Assembly: GCA_021791145.1 (NCBI GenBank)
Contig: JAJYXE010000037.1
Coordinates: 1 to 64,000 of the forward strand
Direction: 5' to 3'
Length of the DNA stretch: 64,000 nucleotides
From: Actinomycetes bacterium
Lineage (GTDB): Bacteria; Actinomycetota; Acidimicrobiia; Acidimicrobiales; RAAP-2
A program made the position numbers and the translations under genes. How positions within the stretch are numbered: position 1 is the stretch's first letter; each line of letters starts with the position of its first letter. This document shows, in pieces, positions 33,406 through 42,226 of this stretch. The notes beneath the pieces are model-generated. The model worked only from the letters and a program-made list of their open reading frames with translations. It searched no databases and was not told where the DNA came from.

Positions 33406-34767
33406 TCAGCTCCCGCTGACCTGCATGTCCCCGATCGCGAGCGTCTGGCCGGCCGCGTTCCCCGGGAGCCACTCCAGGTCCGAGCCGACGTGGAGCACGG
33501 AGCGGAGCATGCGCTGGAGCGTCGAGGCCACCGTCACCTCGCGCACCGGCTCGGCCAGCGCGCCTGTGCGGATCATGAGACCCTCTGCACCGACCGAGAA
33601 GTCGCCGCTCACCGGGTTGACGCCCGAGTGGACGCCGGTGACCGACTGGACGAACAGGCCCTCGCCCACCGCCTTCAGGATCCCCGTCTGGTCCAGCGCC
33701 CCTGGCGAGAGGACGAGCGCCCGGCAACCAGCCCCGGGCGTGCCCGCGTACCCGCCGCGCACCGCGGACCCAGTCGACAGCGTGCCGGCGCGCCGCGCCG
33801 ACACGCTGTCGTAGACGAAGGCGCGCAGCACGCCTTCGTCGATGAGGACGTTGCGACGGCATGCGAGCCCCTCTCCGTCGAACGCCGATGCGCCGAAGGC
33901 GCGGGGGTCGGTGGGGTCGTCGACGAGCGTCACGCCCGGGCTGGCGACCTCCTCCCCCAGCCTCCCGGCGAAGAAGGACCGCCCCTTCACGACGGCCTCT
34001 CCGGAAAGGGCGCCGGCCACGATCGAGAGGAGGGTCGTCACCACCCGCGGGTCGAAGACGGCGACGACGCGTCCCGAGCGGATCTTGCCCGCGCCGAGGA
34101 GGCGCACCGCGCGCACGACGGCGTCGTCTGCGGCCCGCCCCAGGTCGAGCGCCGTCGCGGACCTGCCCACGCTGAAGCCGCTGCCGGTCTGGGACTGCGC
34201 CCCGTCGCCCGCGATCGCCGACACCGAGACGTACGCGGAGGTCCGCCGGCTCACCGCGCGGATCCCGGTCGTCGACGCGAGCGCCACCTCCACGCTCGCG
34301 TCGCCGTAGTCCGCAGAGTCCACCTGGCGCACGCGGGGGTCCGCGCCCCGGGCCATCCGCTCGAGCTCGAGGGCCATCTGCACCTTCTCGTCGGTCGACA
34401 CGGTCCCAAAGGAGGGGTCCCACAGGTCGAGCACGGCAGGCTCCACCCCGTCGGGGACGGCGAGCGCCACGTGCGGGTCGGGCGTGGCGTAGGTCGCGTT
34501 GTCGCGGGCGTCGTCGAGCACCGCTTCGACGACCTGGGGCTCGAGGGAGCCCGCCCACGCGAAGCCGACGCGGCTTCCCTCGCCGTCCGCGCCGTCGAGC
34601 ACCACCCGGACGCCGATGCCCGCGGAGCTCGCCGACGAGAGCTGCTCGATCTCCCCGCCGTACGCGCGCACGTCGGTGTCGTGGCCGCGCGCGACGTAGG
34701 CCTCGACGCCTTCGCCGGGACGCGCCCGGTCGACGACCGACCTGGCAAGGTCGAGGAGCTCGCTCAC
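33406..34767 (-). CDS. tldE: Metalloprotease partner protein TldE/PmbA
   Basis: A 453-residue TldD/TldE-family protein (U62). It has the family fold, with VEAYVARGHDTDVRAYGGEIEQLSS, GIGVRV and SGRVVAVFDPRVVTTLLSIVAGALSGEAVVKGRS in the place where TldD has its HExxxH; the motif is absent here, so this is the non-catalytic partner. The C-terminal QVSGDFSVGAEGLMIRTG-like SGDFSVGAEGLMI is typical. TldD/E form a heterodimer that degrades peptides, for instance in microcin and RiPP maturation. The GTG start overlaps the tldD stop (GTGA). Confidence 0.9.
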   Translation of the reverse strand: MSELLDLARSVVDRARPGEGVEAYVARGHDTDVRAYGGEIEQLSSASSAGIGVRVVLDGADGEGSRVGFAWAGSLEPQVVEAVLDDARDNATYATPDPHVALAVPDGVEPAVLDLWDPSFGTVSTDEKVQMALELERMARGADPRVRQVDSADYGDASVEVALASTTGIRAVSRRTSAYVSVSAIAGDGAQSQTGSGFSVGRSATALDLGRAADDAVVRAVRLLGAGKIRSGRVVAVFDPRVVTTLLSIVAGALSGEAVVKGRSFFAGRLGEEVASPGVTLVDDPTDPRAFGASAFDGEGLACRRNVLIDEGVLRAFVYDSVSARRAGTLSTGSAVRGGYAGTPGAGCRALVLSPGALDQTGILKAVGEGLFVQSVTGVHSGVNPVSGDFSVGAEGLMIRTGALAEPVREVTVASTLQRMLRSVLHVGSDLEWLPGNAAGQTLAIGDMQVSGS

Positions 34768-36266
34768 GCAGCCGTCCCGCCGATGGTCACCCCCGTGATG
34801 CGGAGCGTCGCCTGACCGCATCCCACGGGCACGCTCTGGCCGTCCTTGCCGCACGTCCCCGGGGTCATCGAGAAGTCGTGGGCGACCGCGTCGATCCGCC
34901 GCAGCACCTCGGGGCCGTTCCCGATAAGGTTCGCGTCACGGAGCGGCTCGGTGATCCGGCCGTCCTCGATGAGGTACGCCTCGGTCGTCCCGAAGACGAA
35001 GTCTCCCGTCGCGGTGTTGACCTGTCCGCCGCCGAGCTTCGCCACGTACACGCCGTGGCGAGTCTGGGCGACGATCTCTTCAGGATCCTCGTCGCCCGCC
35101 AAGAGGAAGGTGTTCGTCATCCGGACCATCGGGAGGTGCTGGTAGCTCTGACGCCGGCCGTTCCCCGACGACCGGCGCCCCTCCTTGCGCGCCCGCAGCC
35201 AGTCCCACATGTAGTCGGTGAGCACGCCGTGGTCGATGAGCACGTTTCGCGCCGCGCGGCGCCCTTCGTCGTCCACCGCGTAGTTGCCCCACTCGCCGGC
35301 GATCGTCCCGTCGTCGACCAGCGTCACGAGCGGGCTCGCGACCTGCTCGCCGATCCGGCCGGTGTAGACCGAGGAGTCCTTTGCGATGTGGTCCGCCTCG
35401 AGTCCGTGGCCGCACGCCTCGTGGAACAGGATCCCGCCGGACCCCCCGGCGAGGACGACGGGGACCTCGCCCGAGGGCGCGGGCCGGGCGGACAGCTTTC
35501 CGAGGGCACGGCGGGCGGCGGTGCGGGCGATCTCGTCGACGTCCACCTGGTCGAACAGCTCGAAGCCCACCGTGCGGGCGACGCTCTCGTAGCCGGTCTG
35601 CATCCCGGTGTCGCCCGACGCGATGCACACGACGTTGAGCCTGGTCCGGACCTGGTCGTCCTCGGCGAGCACGCCCTCGGTGCTGGCGACGAGCACGCGC
35701 CGGCGCGAGTCGCCGTAGCCGACCTGGACCTGGGTGATCTGGCCGCCTGCCGCACGCGCGGCGTCGTCGGCGCGCGCGAGCAGCTCGAGCTTGCGCGCTT
35801 TGGCCACGCTCGCCGGCAGCACCTCTGCGCGCGGCGGCTCAGCTCGGCGGGGTCCCAGCGCGACACGCCTGACCCCGCCGCCGCCCCGCCTCGCCACCGC
35901 GGCCGCGGCCTCAGCCGCCCGGAGGAGCCCGGGCTCGCTCAGGTCGGCGGTATGGGCGAAGCCGGTCGTCTCTCCGACGACGACCCGGATTCCCGCGCCG
36001 CGCTCTCTCCCCGAGGAAAGCTCTTCGACCTTGCGGTCGTCGAGCGAGGCGCCCGACAGCTCGCGATCCTCGACGAACACCTCCGCCATGTCGCCGCCCC
36101 GGCGTACGGCGGCCGCGAGGACCCGCTCCAAGACGGCGGGATCGACAAGCGGCGCGACAGGCCTGCGGTCGCCCGATGCGTTCGCACGCGATGCGTTCGC
36201 ACGCGATGCGTTCGCACGCGATGCGTTCTCAGGGGTCTGGGGCACGGGCGGTATCGTACTGGTCAT
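34764..36266 (-). CDS. tldD: Metalloprotease TldD
   Basis: A 500-residue zinc protease with the HExxxH site in GGILFHEACGHGLEADHIAKDSSVYTG and the third-ligand region VYVAKLGGGQVNTATGDFVFG (CxxGxxQ/TGDF region). It pairs with TldE. The ATG at 36266 is the only usable start before conserved sequence; it shares the bases CATG with the divergent thioesterase ATG at 36265. The N-terminal 30 residues hold ANASR repeats coded by 15-bp DNA repeats (36175-36229) and are probably dispensable. No RiPP precursor was seen near the pair. Confidence 0.9.
   Translation of the reverse strand: MTSTIPPVPQTPENASRANASRANASRANASGDRRPVAPLVDPAVLERVLAAAVRRGGDMAEVFVEDRELSGASLDDRKVEELSSGRERGAGIRVVVGETTGFAHTADLSEPGLLRAAEAAAAVARRGGGGVRRVALGPRRAEPPRAEVLPASVAKARKLELLARADDAARAAGGQITQVQVGYGDSRRRVLVASTEGVLAEDDQVRTRLNVVCIASGDTGMQTGYESVARTVGFELFDQVDVDEIARTAARRALGKLSARPAPSGEVPVVLAGGSGGILFHEACGHGLEADHIAKDSSVYTGRIGEQVASPLVTLVDDGTIAGEWGNYAVDDEGRRAARNVLIDHGVLTDYMWDWLRARKEGRRSSGNGRRQSYQHLPMVRMTNTFLLAGDEDPEEIVAQTRHGVYVAKLGGGQVNTATGDFVFGTTEAYLIEDGRITEPLRDANLIGNGPEVLRRIDAVAHDFSMTPGTCGKDGQSVPVGCGQATLRITGVTIGGTAA
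36175..36229. repeat. 15-bp tandem repeat (3.7 copies) in the tldD 5' end
   Basis: GATGCGTTCGCACGC at 36175-36189, 36190-36204 and 36205-36219, then a partial copy. On the coding strand each unit codes RANAS. The 15-bp period keeps the frame. Confidence 0.9.
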
Positions 36267-36813
36267 GCCTCGCACCGCAGCCCGGACGGCAGCGCCCCGC
36301 ACGCTCCCCGCGCTGCACGCGGGACTGAGCGCGTCGTCGTCGCTGACGGTGACCGAGGCCGACACCGCGATGAGCCTCCACTCGGGGGACGTGCCGGTGC
36401 TCGGCACGCCGAGGCTCGTCGCGCTCTGCGAGGAAGCCAGCTGCCGAGCGCTCGACGGCCGCCTCCTTTCCGGCACGACGAGCGTCGCCTCGCGCGTGCA
36501 GTTCGACCATCTCCTGCCGGTGTCGGTGGGCTCCACCGTGCGGGCTGAGGCGACGCTCGAGAAGGTCGAGGGCCGGCGCCTCGTCTTCACGCTCTCGGTC
36601 GCGCTGGTGGCGGACGACCGGGCCGCCCTCGTCGCGGCCGGAAGGCTCACCCGGGTCGTGGTGCAGCGCCTGGCGTTCCTGGCGAAGGCACGCTGCGTCG
36701 ACCAGCCCGTCCCCACCGAAGAGTGCCCCCCCGGCACGGGCGCCACCCGCGCCGCCGGCCCCACTCCCGGGGACGCCCGGGCCGCCGGACCACAGACCTG
36801 CGCCTCCGAGTGA
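36265..36813 (+). CDS. Hotdog-fold thioesterase, FlK-like
   Basis: 182 residues; acyl-CoA thioesterase of the fluoroacetyl-CoA thioesterase (FlK) family. LPALHAGLSASSSLTVTEADTAMS matches the family start. The catalytic Thr (GTPRLVAL), Glu (CEEAS) and His (QFDHLLPVSVG) are in place. In most hosts these enzymes hydrolyse small acyl-CoAs; fluoroacetate is special to one species. After ~130 residues there is a disordered C-terminal tail (VPTEECPPGTGATRAAGPTPGD). The ATG at 36265 overlaps the divergent tldD start; no Shine-Dalgarno is visible. Confidence 0.8.
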   Translation: MPRTAARTAAPRTLPALHAGLSASSSLTVTEADTAMSLHSGDVPVLGTPRLVALCEEASCRALDGRLLSGTTSVASRVQFDHLLPVSVGSTVRAEATLEKVEGRRLVFTLSVALVADDRAALVAAGRLTRVVVQRLAFLAKARCVDQPVPTEECPPGTGATRAAGPTPGDARAAGPQTCASE

Positions 36814-36892
36814 GCGTGACGCGGCCCGGAAGCGCAGAACAGCTAGCGTGGACGCTGCGGCCGGACTTTCCCCGGCACGGTGCTCGCTCGTG

Positions 36893-38890
36893 ATGACGAT
36901 CCTTCCCCGCATCGAGACCCCAGCCGACCTCCGGTCCCTCACCCCCGAGGAGCTCGCGACCCTCGCCGGGGAGATCCGCGCCTTCATCGTCGAGTCGGTC
37001 ACGACCACCGGCGGCCACCTGGGATCGAACCTTGGGGTCGTCGAGCTGACGCTCGCGCTCCACCGGGTCTTCGAGTCGCCCCGGGACGCGGTCCTCTGGG
37101 ACACCGGCCACCAGGCGTACATCCACAAGCTCGTCACGGGCCGCCGCTACGGCTTCCGCTCGCTGCGCCAGAAGGGGGGTCTGTCGGGCTACCCGAACCG
37201 CAATGAGTCGGACCACGACTGGATCGAGAACAGCCACGCGTCCACCGTCCTTTCGTACGCGCACGGTCTCGCGAGCGCCTGGGCGCTCGACGGTCAGCTC
37301 GTCGGCTCAGGTGGGGACCGGCACGTCGTCGCCGTCGTCGGCGACGGGGCCCTCACCGGCGGCATGGCGTACGAGGCGCTCAACAACCTCGGCCACTCGG
37401 GCCGGCGGGTGCTCGTGGTGCTCAATGACAACGGACGGTCGTACGCGCCGACGGTCTCGCTGCTCTCGCGCGGGGTGACGTCCCTGCGGCTCAACCCGAC
37501 CTATGTCCAGACGCGCGAGCGGCTGCGCCACATGCTGCGCGACCTCCCCGGCGTCGGCGACCTCGCCTACAGCGGCGTGCACGGCCTCACCACGGCGCTG
37601 CGCGAGGTCGTCTCCCCGCACACCTTCTTCGAGGCCCTGGGCGTCCGGTACGCGGGCCCGATCGACGGCCACGACGTCGCGCAGACCGAGCAGGCGCTCC
37701 TGCACGCCGCCGGGTGGGACGGGCCGATCGTGGTGCACGTGCTCACCCAGAAGGGCAGGGGCTACGCACCGGCCGAAGAGGACGAAGTGCAGTGCCTCCA
37801 CGACGTGAAGGCGACTGGGCGCGCACAGGCCGGGGCTCCGGCTCCAAGCCCCCCGACCCCAGCTGTGGGAAGCGTGCGCACGCCCCCCCCGGCCACGTCT
37901 GCTCCGGACGGCTCGGCGTCCCCGGCGCCCACCTACACCGACGCCTTCGCGCGGGCCCTCATCCGCATCGCCGAGCGGCGGCCGGACGTGGTCGCGCTCA
38001 CCGCGGCGATGCCCGGGCCGACCGGCTTGCTCGCCTTCCAGGCGCGCTTCCCCGATCGCTTCTTCGACGTGGGGATCGCCGAGCAGCACGAGGTCACCGC
38101 CGCCGCCGGCATGGCGATGGGGGGCCTGCACCCGGTCGTGGCGGTCTACTCGACCTTCTTGTCGCGCGCCTTCGACCAGATGAACCTCGACGTCGGGCTG
38201 CACCGCTTGCCGGTGGTCTTCGCCCTCGACCGGGCGGGGATCACGGGGGAGAACGGCCCGAGCCACCACGGGATCTTCGACCTCGTGCTGTCGCTCGCGG
38301 TCCCCGGCATGACCGTGCTCGCGCCCTCGAGCGCCGAGGACCTCGAGGCGATGCTCGAGACGGCCGTCGAGCTTGACGGTCCGGCGACCATCCGCTTCCC
38401 TGCCACCGCCCCGGCACGCCACGCGGAAGCCGGCTGCGGGCTCGACGCCCGCCTCGTGCGCCAAGGCGACGGGTCGGTGTGCCTCCTTGGGGTCGGCAAG
38501 CTCCTCGAGGCGTGCGCGGCCGCGGCGGAGGAGCTCGCGGCCACAGGGATCGACGCGACGGTCTGGGACGTGCGGGCGGTCAGCCCGCCCGACGAGGCCA
38601 TGATCGACGACGCTGCGCGTCACCGGCTCGTCGTGACCGCAGAGGACGGGCTGGCGACGGGCGGCGCGGGGTCCTTCCTCGCCGACGCCGTCGGCCGCGC
38701 GGCCGACGAGACGGACCGTGAGGCGCCGGCGATCAGGATCCTCGGGATCCCCCGCGCCTACCTCCCCCACGACAAGCCCGACGCGATCCTCGCGGAGCTC
38801 GGGCTCGACGGCCCCGGGGTGGCGGCGAGCGTGCGGCAGGCGATGCGGCGAGCAGCGCCGCTCCACGACAGGACGCTCTTCACGCCCTGA
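36893..38890 (+). CDS. dxs: 1-deoxy-D-xylulose-5-phosphate synthase
   Basis: A 665-residue TPP enzyme, first step of the MEP isoprenoid pathway (pyruvate + glyceraldehyde-3-phosphate). GGHLGSNLGVVELTLALHRVF, WDTGHQAYIHKLVTGR, the TPP-binding GDGALTGGMAYEALNN...LNDN, and the C-half DVGIAEQHEVTAAAGMAMGG with DRAGITGENGPSHHGIFDL are all family motifs. A Pro/Ala/Ser linker (~residues 310-345) is longer than usual. ATG at 36893 (GTG at 36890 is also in frame). It ends four bases from the convergent rfbA stop. It may be co-transcribed with the thioesterase upstream. Confidence 0.96.
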   Translation: MTILPRIETPADLRSLTPEELATLAGEIRAFIVESVTTTGGHLGSNLGVVELTLALHRVFESPRDAVLWDTGHQAYIHKLVTGRRYGFRSLRQKGGLSGYPNRNESDHDWIENSHASTVLSYAHGLASAWALDGQLVGSGGDRHVVAVVGDGALTGGMAYEALNNLGHSGRRVLVVLNDNGRSYAPTVSLLSRGVTSLRLNPTYVQTRERLRHMLRDLPGVGDLAYSGVHGLTTALREVVSPHTFFEALGVRYAGPIDGHDVAQTEQALLHAAGWDGPIVVHVLTQKGRGYAPAEEDEVQCLHDVKATGRAQAGAPAPSPPTPAVGSVRTPPPATSAPDGSASPAPTYTDAFARALIRIAERRPDVVALTAAMPGPTGLLAFQARFPDRFFDVGIAEQHEVTAAAGMAMGGLHPVVAVYSTFLSRAFDQMNLDVGLHRLPVVFALDRAGITGENGPSHHGIFDLVLSLAVPGMTVLAPSSAEDLEAMLETAVELDGPATIRFPATAPARHAEAGCGLDARLVRQGDGSVCLLGVGKLLEACAAAAEELAATGIDATVWDVRAVSPPDEAMIDDAARHRLVVTAEDGLATGGAGSFLADAVGRAADETDREAPAIRILGIPRAYLPHDKPDAILAELGLDGPGVAASVRQAMRRAAPLHDRTLFTP

Positions 38891-38894
38891 GCGG

Positions 38895-39638
38895 TCAGGA
38901 CTTGTTGGCCCCGTAGGTGCGCACGAAGTCGTTGACGGAGTAGTAGGCCTCGATCGACTCGCCTGCATCCCCCCAGAAGCCCTCGAGGACGTCGTAGCCC
39001 ATCGAACCCGCCGACACGTAGTAGTTGTTGACGTCGGTGATCTCGAGCTCGCCGCGGCCGGAGGGTTCGAGCGTCTTGATCACCTCGAAGACGCCGGCGT
39101 CGTAGCAGTAGATGCCCGTGACGCCGAAGTGCGAGGGCGGGTCCTCCGGCTTCTCGACGATCCGGGTGACCCGCCCTTCTGCGTCGAGCTCGGGAACGCC
39201 CAGATGGCGGAGGTGCTCGGGCTCGTCCACCCGCGTGAGGAGGATCCGCGCCCCGTGGGGCTCGGCCAGGAAGCTCTCGACCATCGGGCGGATCGAGCGC
39301 TCGACCACGTTGTCGGCGAGCATCACGAGGACCGGGTCGCCGTCGCAGAAGCGCTCCGCGAGGCCGAGCGCCTCGGCGATCCCGCCCGGGCGCTCCTGAT
39401 AGGCGTAGCTGAGCCGGTCGATGCCGAACTCGTGGCCGTTCCCGAGCAGCCGGAGGAACTCGCCGGCGTGCGTCCCGCCGGTGACGAGCATGATGTCGGC
39501 GATCCCGGCGTTCACCACGGCCTCGATCGCCCACTGCACCATCGGCCGGTCGTAGATGGGCAGCAGGTGCTTGTTGGTGATGCGGGTGAGCGGGTAGAGG
39601 CGCGAGCCCGTCCCGCCGGCGAGGAGGACGCCTTTCAC
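38895..39638 (-). CDS. rfbA: Glucose-1-phosphate thymidylyltransferase-like nucleotidyltransferase
   Basis: A 247-residue GT-A nucleotidyltransferase: KGVLLAGGTGSRLYPLTRITNKHLLPIYDRPMVQ (nucleotide-binding signature), MLADNVVERSIRP (metal Asp), LGVPELDAEGRVTRIVEKPEDPPSHFGVTGIYCYD, and VNNYYVSAG. Likely makes dTDP-glucose for rhamnose and cell-surface polymers. It is shorter than Escherichia coli RmlA (~290), lacking the C-terminal helices, as in the short actinobacterial/archaeal-type group. The GTG at 39638 is preceded by GGTGG. It is divergent from dinG. Confidence 0.9.
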   Translation of the reverse strand: MKGVLLAGGTGSRLYPLTRITNKHLLPIYDRPMVQWAIEAVVNAGIADIMLVTGGTHAGEFLRLLGNGHEFGIDRLSYAYQERPGGIAEALGLAERFCDGDPVLVMLADNVVERSIRPMVESFLAEPHGARILLTRVDEPEHLRHLGVPELDAEGRVTRIVEKPEDPPSHFGVTGIYCYDAGVFEVIKTLEPSGRGELEITDVNNYYVSAGSMGYDVLEGFWGDAGESIEAYYSVNDFVRTYGANKS

Positions 39639-39701
39639 GGGCCACCACCCTACGTGGCGGCGGCACGGGGCGGGCACGCCGCCCCGCTACGGTGGCGGGC
39701 C

Positions 39702-41894
39702 ATGGGCGCCGATGACCTCGTCGCGCTCCTCGAGAAGGTGACGGCCGGCCTGCCCGACGGCGGAGAGGAGCGGCCGGGCCAGGTCGAGATGGCGCGTGCA
39801 GCGGCGCGTGCGATCGCCTCGGGACGCCACCTTGTCGTCCAAGCCGGCACCGGGACCGGGAAGTCCCTGGCGTACCTCGTCGCGGCCGTCGCGTCGGGCG
39901 AGCGAACGGTGGTCGCCACCGCGACCAAGGCGCTCCAGGACCAGCTCGCGGGCAAGGACCTCCCGCAGGTGGCCCGCGCGCTCGGGCGGCCGCTGTCGTT
40001 CGCCGTGCTCAAGGGACGGAGCAACTACCTCTGCCTTCAGCGGGCGGCCGAGGTCGCCGGCCGCGGCGTCCAGCCCGACCTCGGCGCGGCGGCCGGCGGG
40101 CAGTGGACGGACGTGGAGCTGGCCGGCGATCGCGGAGCCGCGAGCCCGACCGGCGCGTCCGGCGCCGGACGTCTCGCCGGCGATCTCCAGCGCCTCCTCG
40201 CATGGTCGGTGACGACCGAGAGCGGCGACCGGGGGGACCTCGACTTCGAGCCCCACGAGCGCGCCTGGGCGGCGGTGAGCGTCGGCGCGCGCGAGTGCCC
40301 CGGCGCGCACCGCTGCCCCGAGGGTGCGCGGTGCTTCGCCGAGCGGGCGCGCCAGCGCGCGGCCGAAGCTGACGTGGTGATCGTGAACACCCACCTCTAC
40401 GGAGCCCACCTCGCGAGCGGCGGCGCGGTCCTCCCCCCGCACAACGTTGTGATCTTCGACGAAGCGCACGAGGTCGAAGAGGTCATGACCCAGAGCCTCG
40501 GCGTCGACCTCGCCCCGGGGAGGCTCCGCGCGCTCCACGCCTCGGTTCGGGCCGCGCTCGGTGATCCCGCAAATTCCCCCGGCCTCGACGACGTGGCCGA
40601 GAGCCTGCGCGCGCTCCTCGCTGCGCGCGCCGGGCGGCGCGTGCTGCGACCCGAGGAGCCGGCGCGACACGCCGGTGGCCAGGGCCCGGCACCCCGCGCG
40701 CCGGCCGGCGGAGCCCCCCTCAGAGCACGCGACTTCTTCGGGATCGACAGCACTGGCGCTCCGGTGCGCCGACGACCGTCCACCGCAGGCGGCGCAGGCG
40801 GCGAAGGCGGCGCAGGCGGCGAAGGCGGCGCAGGCGGCACGGACGCCGGGCTCGACGCGGAGCTTCGCCGCCTTCTCGAGCTCGCACGCACGCGGCTCGA
40901 GCGGCTACGCGGCCGCCTCGCCGACGCGGGGAACCCCGCAGGAGGCCACGACGGCGCGGGCCACGACGGCGCGGGCACCGCGGCCCGGAGCACCCGGGCG
41001 CTCACCGCAGCAGCCCACCTCGAAGAGGACGTGAGGCGGCTGCTCTCGCCCGGCGAGGGCGACGTCTGCTGGATCGACGCCACGGCCAACGGGCCGGTGC
41101 TCCGGCTCTCGCCGGTCGACGTGGGGCCGGTGCTCGCCGGGACGCTGTGGGGCTCGGTGAGCGCGGTGCTCACCAGCGCGACCGTCCCGCCGCACCTGGC
41201 GGCCCGGCTGCAGCTGGACCATTTCGACGTCGACCACCTCGACGTCGGGAGCCCGTTCGACTACCGGACCCACGCGCTGCTCTACGTCGCCCGCCACCTC
41301 CCCGACCCTCGCCGCCCCGGCGCGCAGGGCGCGGTCCTCGACGAGCTCGAGGCCCTGATCTCGGCCGCCGGCGGGCGGACGCTCGCCTTGTTCACGAGCC
41401 GGCGGGCGGCCGACGAGGCCGCCGAAGCGCTCGCGGCACGCCTGCCCTTCGAGGTGCTTGCCCAAGGAGGGCTTCCCAAGGCGCAGCTGCTCGAGCGGTT
41501 CACGCGCGCAGAGACGTCCTGTCTCTTCGCGACGCTCGGGTTCTGGCAAGGCGTCGACGTGCCGGGCCGCGCCCTCAGCCTTGTGACGCTGGACCGGCTC
41601 CCCTTCGGCCGTCCCGACGACCCGTTGCTCGAGGCGCGACGCGCGCGCGCCGGGGAGCGGGCGTTCGCGCTCGTCGACCTGCCGAGGGCCGCCGCGCTGC
41701 TCGCTCAGGGCGTCGGGCGGCTCATCCGCAGCTCCACCGACCAGGGGGTGGTCGCCGTCCTCGATCCCCGCCTGGCGACGGCTCCGTACCGAAAGACGCT
41801 CCTCGACGCGCTGCCCCCCATGCGCCGCACCGTCCAGCGCGCCGAGGTTGAGGCATTCCTCGAGCGGCTCTTCGTCCCCCAGGGTCCTGGCTGA
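39702..41894 (+). CDS. dinG: DinG/XPD-type iron-sulfur ATP-dependent DNA helicase
   Basis: A 730-residue superfamily 2 helicase. Walker A VVQAGTGTGKSLAYLVA, motif Ia TATKALQDQL, iron-sulfur cluster cysteines NYLCLQR...RECPGAHRCPEGARCF, DEAH box VIFDEAHEVEEV, motif III TSATVPPHL, LFTSRRAADEAAEAL, motif V FWQGVDVPGRALSLV, and motif VI QGVGRLIRSSTDQG. It unwinds DNA after damage or at R-loops. Odd: a ~60-residue Gly/Ala-rich insertion (residues ~335-395, with GGAGGEGGAGG repeats) between the helicase halves. The start is the ATG at 39702; the frame open to 38718 is shadow. Confidence 0.93.
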   Translation: MGADDLVALLEKVTAGLPDGGEERPGQVEMARAAARAIASGRHLVVQAGTGTGKSLAYLVAAVASGERTVVATATKALQDQLAGKDLPQVARALGRPLSFAVLKGRSNYLCLQRAAEVAGRGVQPDLGAAAGGQWTDVELAGDRGAASPTGASGAGRLAGDLQRLLAWSVTTESGDRGDLDFEPHERAWAAVSVGARECPGAHRCPEGARCFAERARQRAAEADVVIVNTHLYGAHLASGGAVLPPHNVVIFDEAHEVEEVMTQSLGVDLAPGRLRALHASVRAALGDPANSPGLDDVAESLRALLAARAGRRVLRPEEPARHAGGQGPAPRAPAGGAPLRARDFFGIDSTGAPVRRRPSTAGGAGGEGGAGGEGGAGGTDAGLDAELRRLLELARTRLERLRGRLADAGNPAGGHDGAGHDGAGTAARSTRALTAAAHLEEDVRRLLSPGEGDVCWIDATANGPVLRLSPVDVGPVLAGTLWGSVSAVLTSATVPPHLAARLQLDHFDVDHLDVGSPFDYRTHALLYVARHLPDPRRPGAQGAVLDELEALISAAGGRTLALFTSRRAADEAAEALAARLPFEVLAQGGLPKAQLLERFTRAETSCLFATLGFWQGVDVPGRALSLVTLDRLPFGRPDDPLLEARRARAGERAFALVDLPRAAALLAQGVGRLIRSSTDQGVVAVLDPRLATAPYRKTLLDALPPMRRTVQRAEVEAFLERLFVPQGPG

Positions 41895-41917
41895 TCGTGG
41901 TCGGGCACTGGCCTCGC

Positions 41918-42166
41918 TCAGGCTGCCCGGCGGCGCGCCGGCGGGGGGACGGCCGGCGGGGGGACGGCCGGCGGGGGGAGCGCCCCGTCGCCGCCGAGCC
42001 GCCAGCCTGCGGCCACCAGCGCCCTGCCGGCGGCGAGCGCCACCGTGCCCGGCTTCCCCTCCGCTCGGGGCGCCGAGCGGCGGCGACGCGACGCCGCCAG
42101 GTGAGAGAGGTCGGAGCTCCGCTGCGCAGCGAGCTTGCTCGCCGTCGTCCATGGTTGGTGCAACAT
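41918..42166 (-). CDS. Small hypothetical protein, divergent from the ArsR regulator
   Basis: 82 residues; no family recognised. A mildly hydrophobic stretch (TVALAAGRALVAAGWRLGG) is followed by PPPAV repeats coded by a 15-bp G-rich DNA repeat (about 41939-41980). The ATG at 42166 has no Shine-Dalgarno, but TACACT ends six bases before it, the spacing of a leaderless transcript. It fills most of the 332-bp gap between dinG and the regulator. It could be a spurious frame; moderate-to-low certainty. Confidence 0.4.
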   Translation of the reverse strand: MLHQPWTTASKLAAQRSSDLSHLAASRRRRSAPRAEGKPGTVALAAGRALVAAGWRLGGDGALPPPAVPPPAVPPPARRRAA

Positions 42167-42189
42167 GCCACCAGTGTAGCAGCTCTAGT

Positions 42190-42217
42190 TTGAGTTCGAA
42201 CGATAGAGGGATATAGT
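42190..42217 (+). promoter_or_regulatory. Predicted promoter/operator of the ArsR-family gene
   Basis: -35 TTGAGT (42190-42195), 16-base spacer, -10 TATAGT (42212-42217), 9 bases before the ATG, so the leader is absent or very short. The spacer holds the palindrome GTTCGAAC (42194-42201), a plausible autoregulatory operator shared with the divergent small gene. Confidence 0.6.
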
Positions 42218-42226
42218 CATCTCGCT

